13,836 nucleotides of DNA from Bacteroidales bacterium. Its GTDB lineage: Bacteria; Bacteroidota; Bacteroidia; Bacteroidales; Marinilabiliaceae. The stretch lies in the NCBI GenBank assembly GCA_900766825.1, contig CAAFWU010000043.1, positions 1 to 13,836 on the forward strand, written 5' to 3'. Within the stretch, counting starts at the first letter, position 1, and each line of letters begins with the position of its first letter. The position numbers and the translations under genes were made by a program. Below are positions 7,028-13,836 of the stretch, one piece after another. The notes beneath the pieces are model-generated. The model worked only from the letters and a program-made list of their open reading frames with translations, did not search any database and was not told where the DNA came from.

Positions 7028-7063
7028 CGCAAACGGTTGCGAAACTGTTCGCAAACGGTTGCG
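7028..7063. promoter_or_regulatory. Paired LacI-family operators upstream of the MFS/GH13/GH97 operon
   Basis: CGCAAACGGTTGCG occurs twice, at 7028-7041 and 7050-7063, with centres 22 bp apart (about two helical turns). Each differs by one base from the perfect palindrome upstream of susC. The pair with its flanks (CTCCGCAA and TTGCGGAG, 7025-7066) also forms an imperfect inverted repeat. The sites end 57 bp before the -33 element of the predicted promoter, so a bound protein would not cover that promoter. The regulator encoded at 3934-5007 is the likely ligand. Confidence 0.8.
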
Positions 7064-7120
7064 GAGTTGATTTTTAACCAAATAGGCTATGACATAGCAG
7101 TGTTAGCAAGAGTTTAGAGG

Positions 7121-7152
7121 TTTGGAAATCATTCAACATTGATTTAGATTTG
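7121..7152 (+). promoter_or_regulatory. Bacteroidota-type promoter for the MFS/GH13/GH97 operon
   Basis: TTTG at 7121-7124, a 20-nt spacer and TAGATTTG at 7145-7152 match the Bacteroides -33/-7 consensus at every defined position. Transcription should start near 7155-7160, leaving a leader of about 17-22 nt before the ATG at 7177. The operators lie roughly 95-195 bp upstream of that start. Confidence 0.75.
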
Positions 7153-7176
7153 TAAAAGAAAATTCTGACGAAGGCC

Positions 7177-8496
7177 ATGAACAATAACAAAGAATTAACA
7201 TTTCGCCAGCTGACAGATCTCAGCTTTGGTTTCTTCGGCGTTCAGATAGCCTACGCTCTTCAGAGCGCAAACATCAGCCGCATTTTTGCCACCTTGGGAG
7301 CCGACCCTCATAATCTGAGTTACTTTTGGATTTTGCCCCCTCTGATGGGCATGGTGGTTCAGCCTGTGGTGGGTACACTGTCAGACAAGACTTGGACTCG
7401 TTTGGGAAGGCGCATCCCCTATTTGCTATTTGGAGCCGCCATTGCAGTTATTGTCATGCTCCTTCTGCCCAACTCGGGCGGCTTTGGCTTTGCGGCAGGT
7501 TCGGCCATGCTCTTCGGACTTATTATGCTAATGCTGCTGGACACAAGCATAAACATGGCCATGCAGCCCTTCAAGATGTTGGTGGGCGACATGGTTACGG
7601 AGAAGCAGAAGACCAAGGCCTACAGCATTCAGAGTTTTCTGTGCAACGCTGGCAGTTTGGTGGGCTTTCTGTTCCCCTTTGCGCTTACGGCCATTGGCGT
7701 GATGAACACTGCGGAGGAGGGTGTGATACCCGATTCGGTTATCTTCTCTTTCTACACAGGGGCTGCCATTCTGATTCTGTGCGTTATTTACACCATTATG
7801 CGCGTCAAGGAGATGCCTCCTGCAGAGTACCGAGCTTTCCATGGCATTAAGGTGGAGGGCAAGGAGAGCAAGGCAACGGCCAATATATTCAAGCTTTTGT
7901 GCGAAGCACCCAAGACCTTCTGGACCGTGGGTGTGGTGCAATTTTTCTGCTGGGCCGCCTTTATGTACATGTGGTCTTACCTCACTGGTGCTGTTGCCGA
8001 GAACGCATGGGGCACCACAGACCCCAAATCGGCTGAGTATCAGGAGGCGGGCAACTGGGTTGGCGTATTGTTTGCCATTCAGGCCATTGGCTCAATTATT
8101 TGGGCAGCCATAATCCCACGGTTTAGGGATGTTAAGTTTGGCTACGCCATAAGTCTTCTGATTGGTGCTGTGGGCTTTGCATCGGTATTCTTTGTTCATG
8201 ACCAATACCTTATGATGCTGAGTCTCTTTTTAGTGGGACCCGCTTGGGCTGCAATGTTGGCTTTGCCCTTCACACTGCTTACCAATGCCTTGGAGGGCAC
8301 GCCAAACATGGGTGGCTATCTGGGTCTGTTCAACTGCACCATCTGTTTGCCACAGATAATTGCGGCTGCGCTGGGCGGTGCCGTGCTGTCGGTGGTGGGC
8401 ACACAACCAGCCATGATGTTGGTAACGGGCGCACTGCTGGCTTTGGGTGCACTGGCCGTTAGGCTTATCGACATCAAGAAAGACGTCAAGAAATAG
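7177..8496 (+). CDS. MFS sugar transporter (SLC45/GPH-like), probable maltose or maltodextrin permease
   Basis: The 439-residue protein is very hydrophobic, with about twelve predicted membrane helices. The loop after helix 2 carries the MFS motif GTLSDKTWTRLGRR (66-79), and the start LTFRQLTDLSFGFFGVQIAY is typical of the SLC45-like sugar:cation symporters found beside maltodextrin genes in Bacteroidota. Later segments such as VGVVQFFCWAAFMYMWSYL and the Gly/Ala-rich last helices fit a complete carrier. It would move the products of the periplasmic GH13 and GH97 enzymes across the inner membrane with protons or sodium. It is the first gene of the operon, directly after a near-consensus promoter and paired operators, and lies 104 bp before the GH13 gene. 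The classical Bacteroides thetaiotaomicron sus cluster has no such gene. The exact sugar (maltose, glucose or short oligomers) cannot be read from sequence. Confidence 0.88.
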   Translation: MNNNKELTFRQLTDLSFGFFGVQIAYALQSANISRIFATLGADPHNLSYFWILPPLMGMVVQPVVGTLSDKTWTRLGRRIPYLLFGAAIAVIVMLLLPNSGGFGFAAGSAMLFGLIMLMLLDTSINMAMQPFKMLVGDMVTEKQKTKAYSIQSFLCNAGSLVGFLFPFALTAIGVMNTAEEGVIPDSVIFSFYTGAAILILCVIYTIMRVKEMPPAEYRAFHGIKVEGKESKATANIFKLLCEAPKTFWTVGVVQFFCWAAFMYMWSYLTGAVAENAWGTTDPKSAEYQEAGNWVGVLFAIQAIGSIIWAAIIPRFRDVKFGYAISLLIGAVGFASVFFVHDQYLMMLSLFLVGPAWAAMLALPFTLLTNALEGTPNMGGYLGLFNCTICLPQIIAAALGGAVLSVVGTQPAMMLVTGALLALGALAVRLIDIKKDVKK

Positions 8497-8600
8497 GAAA
8501 CATACAACACATAAGTCAGTGTTTTAGCGGGTGAGCCCCCAAGCCCGCAAGAGGACTGAAGCGAACAAATATCAACCCCCCAAAAATTAACTAACCAGTC

Positions 8601-10475
8601 ATGACAAAACATAGCATATTGGCAAGTGCCTTGGCTCTGCTGCTGAGCGCAACGGCGGCATGGGCGCAGGGCAATGCCATAAAAGTTGAGCCCGCCAACT
8701 GGTGGACTGGCATGAAGAACCCTCAGGTTCAGCTCATGTTGCACTCGCCTAACATTGGCAAGATGCAACCTAAGGTATCGGGCAAAGGTGTGACCATGGG
8801 CGAAGTGATCAAAACCAACAACCCCAACTATCTGTTTGTGACTCTGAACATTGGAGCCAAAGCCGCAGCTGGAAACGTAAAGATTGAGCTCACTGGTACC
8901 GACGGAACCAAAGAGAGTGTGGACTTCCCCCTCCTCGAGCGCCGCAAGGACTCCGCCAAACGTCAGGGTTTCACATCGGACGACGCCATCTACCTGCTTA
9001 TGCCCGACCGTTTCAGCAATGCCGACCCCAGCAACGACACTCAGTCAGGCATGAAGGAGAAGGCCGACCGCAACGAGCCCTATGGCCGACACGGTGGCGA
9101 CCTGCAGGGCGTCATAAACCACTTGGACTACATTAAGGACTTGGGCATGACCGCCTTATGGATGACTCCCGTAATGGAGAACGATATGCCTCAGTCATCT
9201 TACCACGGCTACGCCATCACAAACTATTACGAGATAGACCGCCGCTATGGCACGCTGGACGACTTCAAACGCTTGAGTGCCGAGTTGCACAAGAGGGGCA
9301 TGAAGCACATTATGGACATGGTGTTCAACCACTGCGGCACGGGCTACTGGTGGATGGACGACCTGCCATGCCGCGACTGGCTGAACAAATGGACCGACGA
9401 CGAGGGCAAAGAGACCTTTGTTCGCAGCAGCTATCGCCTATCGGTTATTAGAGACATCCACGCCCCCGCGAGCGACCTAAAGAACGCCTTGGAGGGATGG
9501 TTCGACAGCAGCATGGCGGACATGAACTTGAACAATAAGTTGGTCCGCAACTACATGATTCAGAACTCCATATGGTGGATTGAGATGGCCGACTTGGATG
9601 GCATAAGGCAAGACACCTACCCATATACAGAACCCGCGGCTATGGAGGAGTGGTGCGACAGAGTGCTGGCCGAGTACCCCAACTTTAACATTGTGGGCGA
9701 GTGCTGGATTAGCGACGCCGCCAAATTGGCAGCCTGGCAGAAGGGTTTTGGTCGTGCCCACGGAATACAAGATAGCGGTCTGCCCACCATCATGGACTTC
9801 CCCCTGCAGGAAGCCATGTGCCGCGCCATGAGCGAGGGCGAGGGGTGGAGCGATGGAGCCAACCGCATCTACGACAGTTTTGCCAACGACTACATCTATC
9901 CCGACCCAACGAACATAATGATCTTTGGCGAGAACCATGACACTGGTCGTCTTCTGACCTCGCTCCGCCACGACAACACAGCGCTCAAGTTGGCAACGGC
10001 ATTGCTGGCCACAGCGCGCGGCATACCTCAGCTCTACTATGGCACCGAGGTGCTCATGAAGGGCAACAGTGGCGAGGGTCACGCCAACATACGCCGCGAC
10101 TTCCCTGGCGGATGGGAGGGCGACAAGGTGAACCTATTCACCAGCCGCACGGGTGCCGAAGCCGACATGTACGACTACACAGCCCGTCTGTTCCAGTTCC
10201 GCCAGAAGAGTCAGGCACTGCGCCGCGGTCAGATGACCCACTATTTGCCTCAGGGCAACGTCTACGTCTTCTTCCGCACCGATATGCTCTCGGGCGAGAA
10301 GGTGATGGTGGTGCTCAATCTGGCTCAAGAGGAGAGGACTCTGGACGTGAAGCGCTTTATGGACATAACCAAGAGCGGCATCCACGGCACCGACATTGTG
10401 AGCGGAGCCACCATAGATGCAAACGACAAGTTGACCGTAGGTGCTCGCGAAGCGATGGTTATCAGCATGAAATAA
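8601..10475 (+). CDS. susA: Periplasmic GH13 alpha-amylase/neopullulanase (SusA-like)
   Basis: The 624-residue protein has a signal peptide ending at AWA|Q (residue 22) and no lipobox, so it should be periplasmic. Residues about 26-110 look like the cyclomaltodextrinase N-terminal beta domain (VEPANWWTGMKNPQVQLMLH). The catalytic barrel holds all four GH13 regions: DMVFNH (Asp239 to His244), DGIRQD (Asp333, Arg336, nucleophile Asp338), IVGECW (acid/base Glu367) and GENHD (His446, Asp447). A C-terminal beta domain ends in AREAMVISMK. The enzyme should hydrolyse alpha-1,4 bonds in starch oligosaccharides, pullulan or cyclodextrins, as SusA does. It lies between the MFS and GH97 genes on the same strand, 111 bp before the latter. 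All catalytic residues are present, so it should be active. The subfamily (GH13_46-like) is inferred from the N-terminal domain and context. Confidence 0.94.
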   Translation: MTKHSILASALALLLSATAAWAQGNAIKVEPANWWTGMKNPQVQLMLHSPNIGKMQPKVSGKGVTMGEVIKTNNPNYLFVTLNIGAKAAAGNVKIELTGTDGTKESVDFPLLERRKDSAKRQGFTSDDAIYLLMPDRFSNADPSNDTQSGMKEKADRNEPYGRHGGDLQGVINHLDYIKDLGMTALWMTPVMENDMPQSSYHGYAITNYYEIDRRYGTLDDFKRLSAELHKRGMKHIMDMVFNHCGTGYWWMDDLPCRDWLNKWTDDEGKETFVRSSYRLSVIRDIHAPASDLKNALEGWFDSSMADMNLNNKLVRNYMIQNSIWWIEMADLDGIRQDTYPYTEPAAMEEWCDRVLAEYPNFNIVGECWISDAAKLAAWQKGFGRAHGIQDSGLPTIMDFPLQEAMCRAMSEGEGWSDGANRIYDSFANDYIYPDPTNIMIFGENHDTGRLLTSLRHDNTALKLATALLATARGIPQLYYGTEVLMKGNSGEGHANIRRDFPGGWEGDKVNLFTSRTGAEADMYDYTARLFQFRQKSQALRRGQMTHYLPQGNVYVFFRTDMLSGEKVMVVLNLAQEERTLDVKRFMDITKSGIHGTDIVSGATIDANDKLTVGAREAMVISMK

Positions 10476-10586
10476 ACATCACTACAATATAATAGACCTT
10501 TGGCTCGGCTCCATGTTTTGCGAAAAAAATGGGTGCTGGGCGCAAAGACAGAGACATTAAGCAAACAATAGATTACAGAAAAAACA

Positions 10587-12770
10587 ATGAACAAAAGAAA
10601 CGTAATGGAGCAGACAGCCATTGGACTGGGCTTTGCCGCCTTGGCTCTGTGCGGATGCGCAGAGAATAAGTGCGCACAGGGAGCCTGCGGAGCACCCACC
10701 ATGGTTGAGACTGTGGCATCGCCCGATGGCAATATAAAGGTAAGCTTCGGCCTGACCGCCGACAGCGTTCCCACCTACGCCATGAGCTATGGCGACCGCC
10801 AAGTTGTAAAGACCTCTCGCTTGGGCATCAAACTCAAAGAGGGTGGCGACTTGACCCGTGGTTTTGCCTTGGCGGACGCACAAAAGAGCAGTTTTGATGA
10901 GACATGGGCTCCCGTATGGGGCGAAGAGGACAGCATCCGCAACAACTACAACCAAATGGTTGTAAAACTCTGCCAGCCCTCAACAGGCAGAACACTGGAC
11001 GTGGCCTTCCGTGTCTACAACGACGGTATGGGTCTGCGCTACGAGTTCCCCGAGCAGGACAAGCTGACCTACTTCGTAATCACCGACGAGATGACCGAGT
11101 TTGCCATGACAGGCGACCACACCGCATGGTGGATATCGGGCGACTACGACACACAGGAGTATGACTACACCGAGAGCCGCCTCAGCGAGATCCGTGGCAT
11201 ATCCACCAACAGCCGTCAGGACAACACCAGTCAGGCTTTCATCAGCCCTACGGCTGTGCAGACATCGCTGCAGATGAAGACCGACGACGGTCTCTACATC
11301 AACATCCACGAGGCTGCTTTGGTAGACTACTCGTGCATGCATTTGGACCTGAACGACAAGACCATGACCTTCAAGAGTGTGCTGACACCCGACGCCATTG
11401 GCGACATGGTTCACTGCCAGACCCCTTGCCACTCGCCTTGGCGCACCGTGATGGTGACCGACGATGCTCGCAAGACCTTGGCTTCGCGTCTGATCCTGAA
11501 CCTCAACGAGCCTTGCGCCATCGAGGACCCCTCTTGGATTAAGCCCGTGAAATATATGGGCGTATGGTGGGAGATGATTACCAACAAGAGCAGCTGGAGC
11601 TACACCAACGACTTCAAGAGCATCCACTTGGGCAAGACCGACTACGCCAACGCTAAGCCCAATGGCACTCACGCTGCCAACAACGAGAATGTGCGCAAGT
11701 ACATTGACTACGCTGCCAAGAGCAATATGGACCAGCTGCTCATCGAGGGCTGGAACGTTGGTTGGGAAGACTGGTTCGGACATCAGAAGGACTACGTCTT
11801 CGACTTTGTGACCCCCTACCCCGACTTCGATGTCAAGGCACTGAACGCCTACGCCAAGAGCAAAGGCATCCGCCTGATGATGCACCACGAGACCTCAGCC
11901 TCGATTCGCAACTACGAGCGCCACATGGACAAGGCCTATCAGTTTATGGTTGACAATGGCTACAACGCCGTGAAGAGCGGCTACGTGGGCGAGATTGTGA
12001 ACCCAGGTGAGCATCACTACGGTCAGTGGGCAGTGAACCACTACCTCTATGCCGTGAAGAAGGCTGCCGAGTACAAGATTTGCGTCAATGGTCACGAGGC
12101 CGTACGCCCCACAGGTCTTTGCCGCACATGGCCTAACCTGATTGGCAACGAGAGTGCTCGAGGCACTGAGTATGAGTCATTTGGCGGCAACAAGCCATTC
12201 CACACTTGCGTATTGCCCTTCACCCGTCTGCAGGGTGGCCCAATGGACTACACCCCTGGCATCTTGGACACCCGCATGACCTTCCTTGGCGATGTGCCCC
12301 ACAGCCACGTGAACACCACCCTCTGCAAACAGTTGGCACTCTATGTGACCATGTATAGCCCACTGCAGATGGCGGCCGACATCCCCGAGAGCTACGACCG
12401 CTATGCCGATGCCTTCCAGTTCATTAAGGATGTGGCAGTAGACTGGCAGAAGAGCGTATACTTGGAGGCAGAGCCTGGTGCCTACCTTACCATAGCACGT
12501 AAGCCCAAAGCTGGAGCTCGCTGCAATGGCGACTGGTTTGTGGGTAGCATAACGAACGAAGAGGAGCGTGTGGCCACTGTCGACTTCAACTTCCTGGATG
12601 CCGACAAGAAGTACAGCGCAACCATCTATCGCGATGCCGACGAGGCCAGCTACGACGAGAATCCCGACAAATATGTTATTGAGACCAAGGAAGTTGACAG
12701 CACCAGCAAGCTGCAGATCCGTTGCGCCAAGAGCGGTGGTTTTGCAATAACGGTTAAGGAGGTTAAGTAA
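10587..12770 (+). CDS. susB: GH97 alpha-glucosidase (SusB-like), putative lipoprotein
   Basis: The 727-residue protein is close to SusB in length. An N-terminal beta-sandwich (about 40-310) precedes a TIM barrel (YMGVWWEM at 323, IEGWNVGWEDW at 386) and a C-terminal beta domain. The residues of inverting GH97 enzymes are present: HHE (Glu435) and NGHEAVRPTG (Glu504) as general bases, GNES (Glu522) as a calcium ligand and GTEYE (Glu528) as the general acid, with an acidic cluster near 191 for calcium. It should release glucose from non-reducing ends of maltooligosaccharides. Unlike B. thetaiotaomicron SusB, the N-terminus reads GFAALALCGC, a plausible lipobox at Cys24, so it may be membrane-anchored. 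Cys22, 24, 29 and 34 make this stretch unusually cysteine-rich. The first ATG is preferred over the one at codon 7 because it supplies the Lys-Arg n-region. It is the last gene of the operon and is followed by a strong terminator. Confidence 0.95.
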   Translation: MNKRNVMEQTAIGLGFAALALCGCAENKCAQGACGAPTMVETVASPDGNIKVSFGLTADSVPTYAMSYGDRQVVKTSRLGIKLKEGGDLTRGFALADAQKSSFDETWAPVWGEEDSIRNNYNQMVVKLCQPSTGRTLDVAFRVYNDGMGLRYEFPEQDKLTYFVITDEMTEFAMTGDHTAWWISGDYDTQEYDYTESRLSEIRGISTNSRQDNTSQAFISPTAVQTSLQMKTDDGLYINIHEAALVDYSCMHLDLNDKTMTFKSVLTPDAIGDMVHCQTPCHSPWRTVMVTDDARKTLASRLILNLNEPCAIEDPSWIKPVKYMGVWWEMITNKSSWSYTNDFKSIHLGKTDYANAKPNGTHAANNENVRKYIDYAAKSNMDQLLIEGWNVGWEDWFGHQKDYVFDFVTPYPDFDVKALNAYAKSKGIRLMMHHETSASIRNYERHMDKAYQFMVDNGYNAVKSGYVGEIVNPGEHHYGQWAVNHYLYAVKKAAEYKICVNGHEAVRPTGLCRTWPNLIGNESARGTEYESFGGNKPFHTCVLPFTRLQGGPMDYTPGILDTRMTFLGDVPHSHVNTTLCKQLALYVTMYSPLQMAADIPESYDRYADAFQFIKDVAVDWQKSVYLEAEPGAYLTIARKPKAGARCNGDWFVGSITNEEERVATVDFNFLDADKKYSATIYRDADEASYDENPDKYVIETKEVDSTSKLQIRCAKSGGFAITVKEVK

Positions 12771-12780
12771 GGTTAAGTAA
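12752..12780 (+). repeat. 10-bp tandem repeat over the GH97 stop codon
   Basis: GGTTAAGGA (12752-12760) is followed by two identical GGTTAAGTAA units (12761-12770, 12771-12780). The first identical unit contains the stop codon of the GH97 gene and the second repeats it, so a second stop lies ten bases on in another frame. This looks like a slippage duplication with no effect on the protein. Confidence 0.7.
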
Positions 12781-12895
12781 CAAAGGAGACCATCCACACC
12801 TCCCCTCGAAAAAAAGAAATGGTTTAAATGGTTTGATAAACAAGATTGGCAAAAAGCAATCGCAAAATCCGCCAGAACAATGATTGATTAGCGGA

Positions 12896-12940
12896 AAGCC
12901 ACCGTATGACGCGATGTCGTACGGTGGCTTATTTTATTTT
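12896..12940 (+). terminator. Strong intrinsic terminator of the MFS/GH13/GH97 operon
   Basis: AAGCCACCGTATGAC (12896-12910) pairs with GTCGTACGGTGGCTT (12916-12930) over 15 bp with one G-U pair and a 5-nt loop, followed by ATTTTATTTT. It lies 126 bp after the GH97 stop and 22 bp before the end of the convergent gene, so it may serve both directions. The stretch 12781-12895 holds no gene that I can support. Confidence 0.85.
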
Positions 12941-12962
12941 GAACGTTGAATGACGAGGCATC

Positions 12963-13836
12963 TTATTCTCCTTCGGCCCAGCTATCAACCGTTCCGCTCT
13001 CCGAAGAGAAGTTGACCCCTATTTTGTGAATTGCGAGCCCCGAGGAGGCAAACTGCTGAGCATAGCCTTTGGCCTCGATCTGCCTTAGGGCCTCATCTAC
13101 CGAACCATCGAGCTTGAATTCGAAAATATAGACATCAGTGGCGGTGGAGACGAGACAATCTATGCGACCTTGGCTGGTATGATACTCAACACTTGTGGTA
13201 AATGATGTGACCAAACGGAGGATTAGGTAGAAACTAAGTTGAAAATAGGCTTCGCGCTCTTTGTCGGTTGACTTGCGACGCACGGTGTAGGGCACCGAGG
13301 CCAAGAAGGAGGTTAGGCGATCGAAGAAGTCGGGGAGATTGTTTTTTCTCAAAGAGTTGGCCAAAAGTCTGCAGAGTTGGGCAGACTCGTCCTCTTTTTG
13401 GAAATAATCTTCCATGACCAACGACAAGAAGCCTACGCGAACTTCGGTATTGGGGAAGTCGAGGGTATAGAGTTCGGTTTCGGGGTCGAAGTTCTTTATG
13501 GTTAGGTAGCCACTCTGATAGAGCAGGGGCAGAACATTTTGTTCGTAGACGTCTGTTTTGTAGTTCATGAACTGAGAGGCCGTAAACTCTCGGCCAGCAA
13601 CATCATTAACAAAGATCTGTTTCCCTCGCAGAAGACGAACCAAATAAGAAGGGGTGCCAGTGGCAAACCAATAGTCTCTTAACCTACCCTCCTTAAGAAC
13701 ATTAAGGATGCTGAATGGGTTAAAGATGTCTGTCATTGACTCACTAAAATGGTAGCCATCGTATCGTTTTTTTAGTTGTTCGAACTCTTCATTGTAGGAT
13801 ATCCCATTTTTAACAGCCAAGTCATTAATGGGTTCA
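12963..13836 (-). CDS. AAA-ATPase-like/PD-(D/E)XK nuclease-domain protein, C-terminal part (truncated by window edge)
   Basis: The reading frame enters from the window edge (EPINDLAVKNG) and codes for about 291 residues to the TAA at 12965-12963. The visible N-terminal part carries LKKRYDGYHF, DIFNPFSILN and YWFATGTPSYLVRLL, the conserved end of the AAA-ATPase-like (PF09820-type) module. The C-terminal part has GRIDCLV and YIFEFKLDG, the Asp and Glu-x-Lys of a PD-(D/E)XK fold, followed by ALRQIEAKGYAQQFA and the final strand KIGVNFSS. Full-length members are about 520 residues, so the Walker motifs lie outside the window. The family occurs in many copies in Bacteroidales genomes and its role is unresolved. 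It is convergent with the sugar operon and probably unrelated to it. The TTG at 13820 is internal, not a start. Confidence 0.9.
   Translation of the reverse strand, partial: EPINDLAVKNGISYNEEFEQLKKRYDGYHFSESMTDIFNPFSILNVLKEGRLRDYWFATGTPSYLVRLLRGKQIFVNDVAGREFTASQFMNYKTDVYEQNVLPLLYQSGYLTIKNFDPETELYTLDFPNTEVRVGFLSLVMEDYFQKEDESAQLCRLLANSLRKNNLPDFFDRLTSFLASVPYTVRRKSTDKEREAYFQLSFYLILRLVTSFTTSVEYHTSQGRIDCLVSTATDVYIFEFKLDGSVDEALRQIEAKGYAQQFASSGLAIHKIGVNFSSESGTVDSWAEGE

Noticed and set aside
8527..8548. GCGGG...CCCGC hairpin between the MFS and GH13 genes
   Set aside because: The stem is only five or six pairs with a 10-nt loop and no T-run, too weak to call a terminator or attenuator.
10514..10543. 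TTTTGCG and GCGCAAAG half-sites upstream of the GH97 gene
   Set aside because: They are 20 bp apart and lack the joined palindrome with central CG, so they do not qualify as an operator copy.
10980..11888. 302-codon minus-strand open frame inside the GH97 gene
   Set aside because: It is a frame shadow with Val/His/Gly-rich composition; the GH97 catalytic motifs on the plus strand are complete.
12810..12891. Small Trp/Lys-rich open frame (KKWFKWFDKQDWQKAIAKS)
   Set aside because: There is no start codon in a sensible position, no similarity that I recognise, and it ends just before the operon terminator. It could be relic DNA but cannot be supported.
1..13836. CRISPR arrays, tRNA or rRNA genes, insertion-sequence transposases
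   Set aside because: I looked for regularly spaced repeats, tRNA-like cloverleaf ends and transposase motifs on both strands and found none that I could support.

Overview
The window looks like a Bacteroidota (Bacteroidales) chromosome, probably a gut or rumen lineage such as Prevotellaceae or Muribaculaceae. The evidence is a SusC/SusD outer-membrane pair, Bacteroidota-type promoter elements (TTTG plus TAnnTTTG) in place of E. coli-type ones, the absence of strong Shine-Dalgarno sites, and GH97 and GH13 enzymes of the starch utilisation (sus) type. The genus assignment is inference.

Layout. Minus strand, 1-3432: the first 125 codons of a susD-like lipoprotein gene (cut by the window edge) lie downstream of a complete susC-like TonB-dependent transporter gene. 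3433-3933: a divergent regulatory region with a perfect CGCAAACGTTTGCG palindrome, a susC promoter candidate, a long stem at the predicted start of the susC transcript, and a lacI promoter candidate. 3934-5007 plus: a LacI-family regulator ending in a run of ten G. 5008-5431: a terminator, a decayed C-terminal fragment that resembles a PD-(D/E)XK nuclease-domain protein, and a second long hairpin. 5432-6856 plus: an ATPase with a C-terminal PD-(D/E)XK (DUF234-like) domain, visibly more AT-rich than its neighbours and unrelated to sugar use. 6857-7176: three operator-like copies of the 14-mer, then a near-consensus promoter. 7177-12770 plus: an operon of an MFS sugar transporter, a periplasmic GH13 alpha-amylase/neopullulanase and a GH97 alpha-glucosidase, closed by a strong terminator at 12896-12940. 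12963-13836 minus: the 3' part of an AAA-ATPase-like/PD-(D/E)XK protein, cut by the window edge.

How it works together (inference from families): SusC/SusD bring alpha-glucan oligosaccharides across the outer membrane, the GH13 and GH97 enzymes cut them to smaller sugars in the periplasm, and the MFS protein moves maltose, glucose or short maltodextrins into the cytoplasm. The LacI-family protein, not a SusR-type membrane sensor, probably controls both arms: its predicted operator occurs upstream of susC and upstream of the MFS operon. In both places the operators lie upstream of the predicted promoter and do not overlap it, which is the geometry of an activator. The main points of interest are this two-armed LacI regulon, the structured susC leader, and the ATPase/nuclease genes and relic that interrupt and flank the locus.
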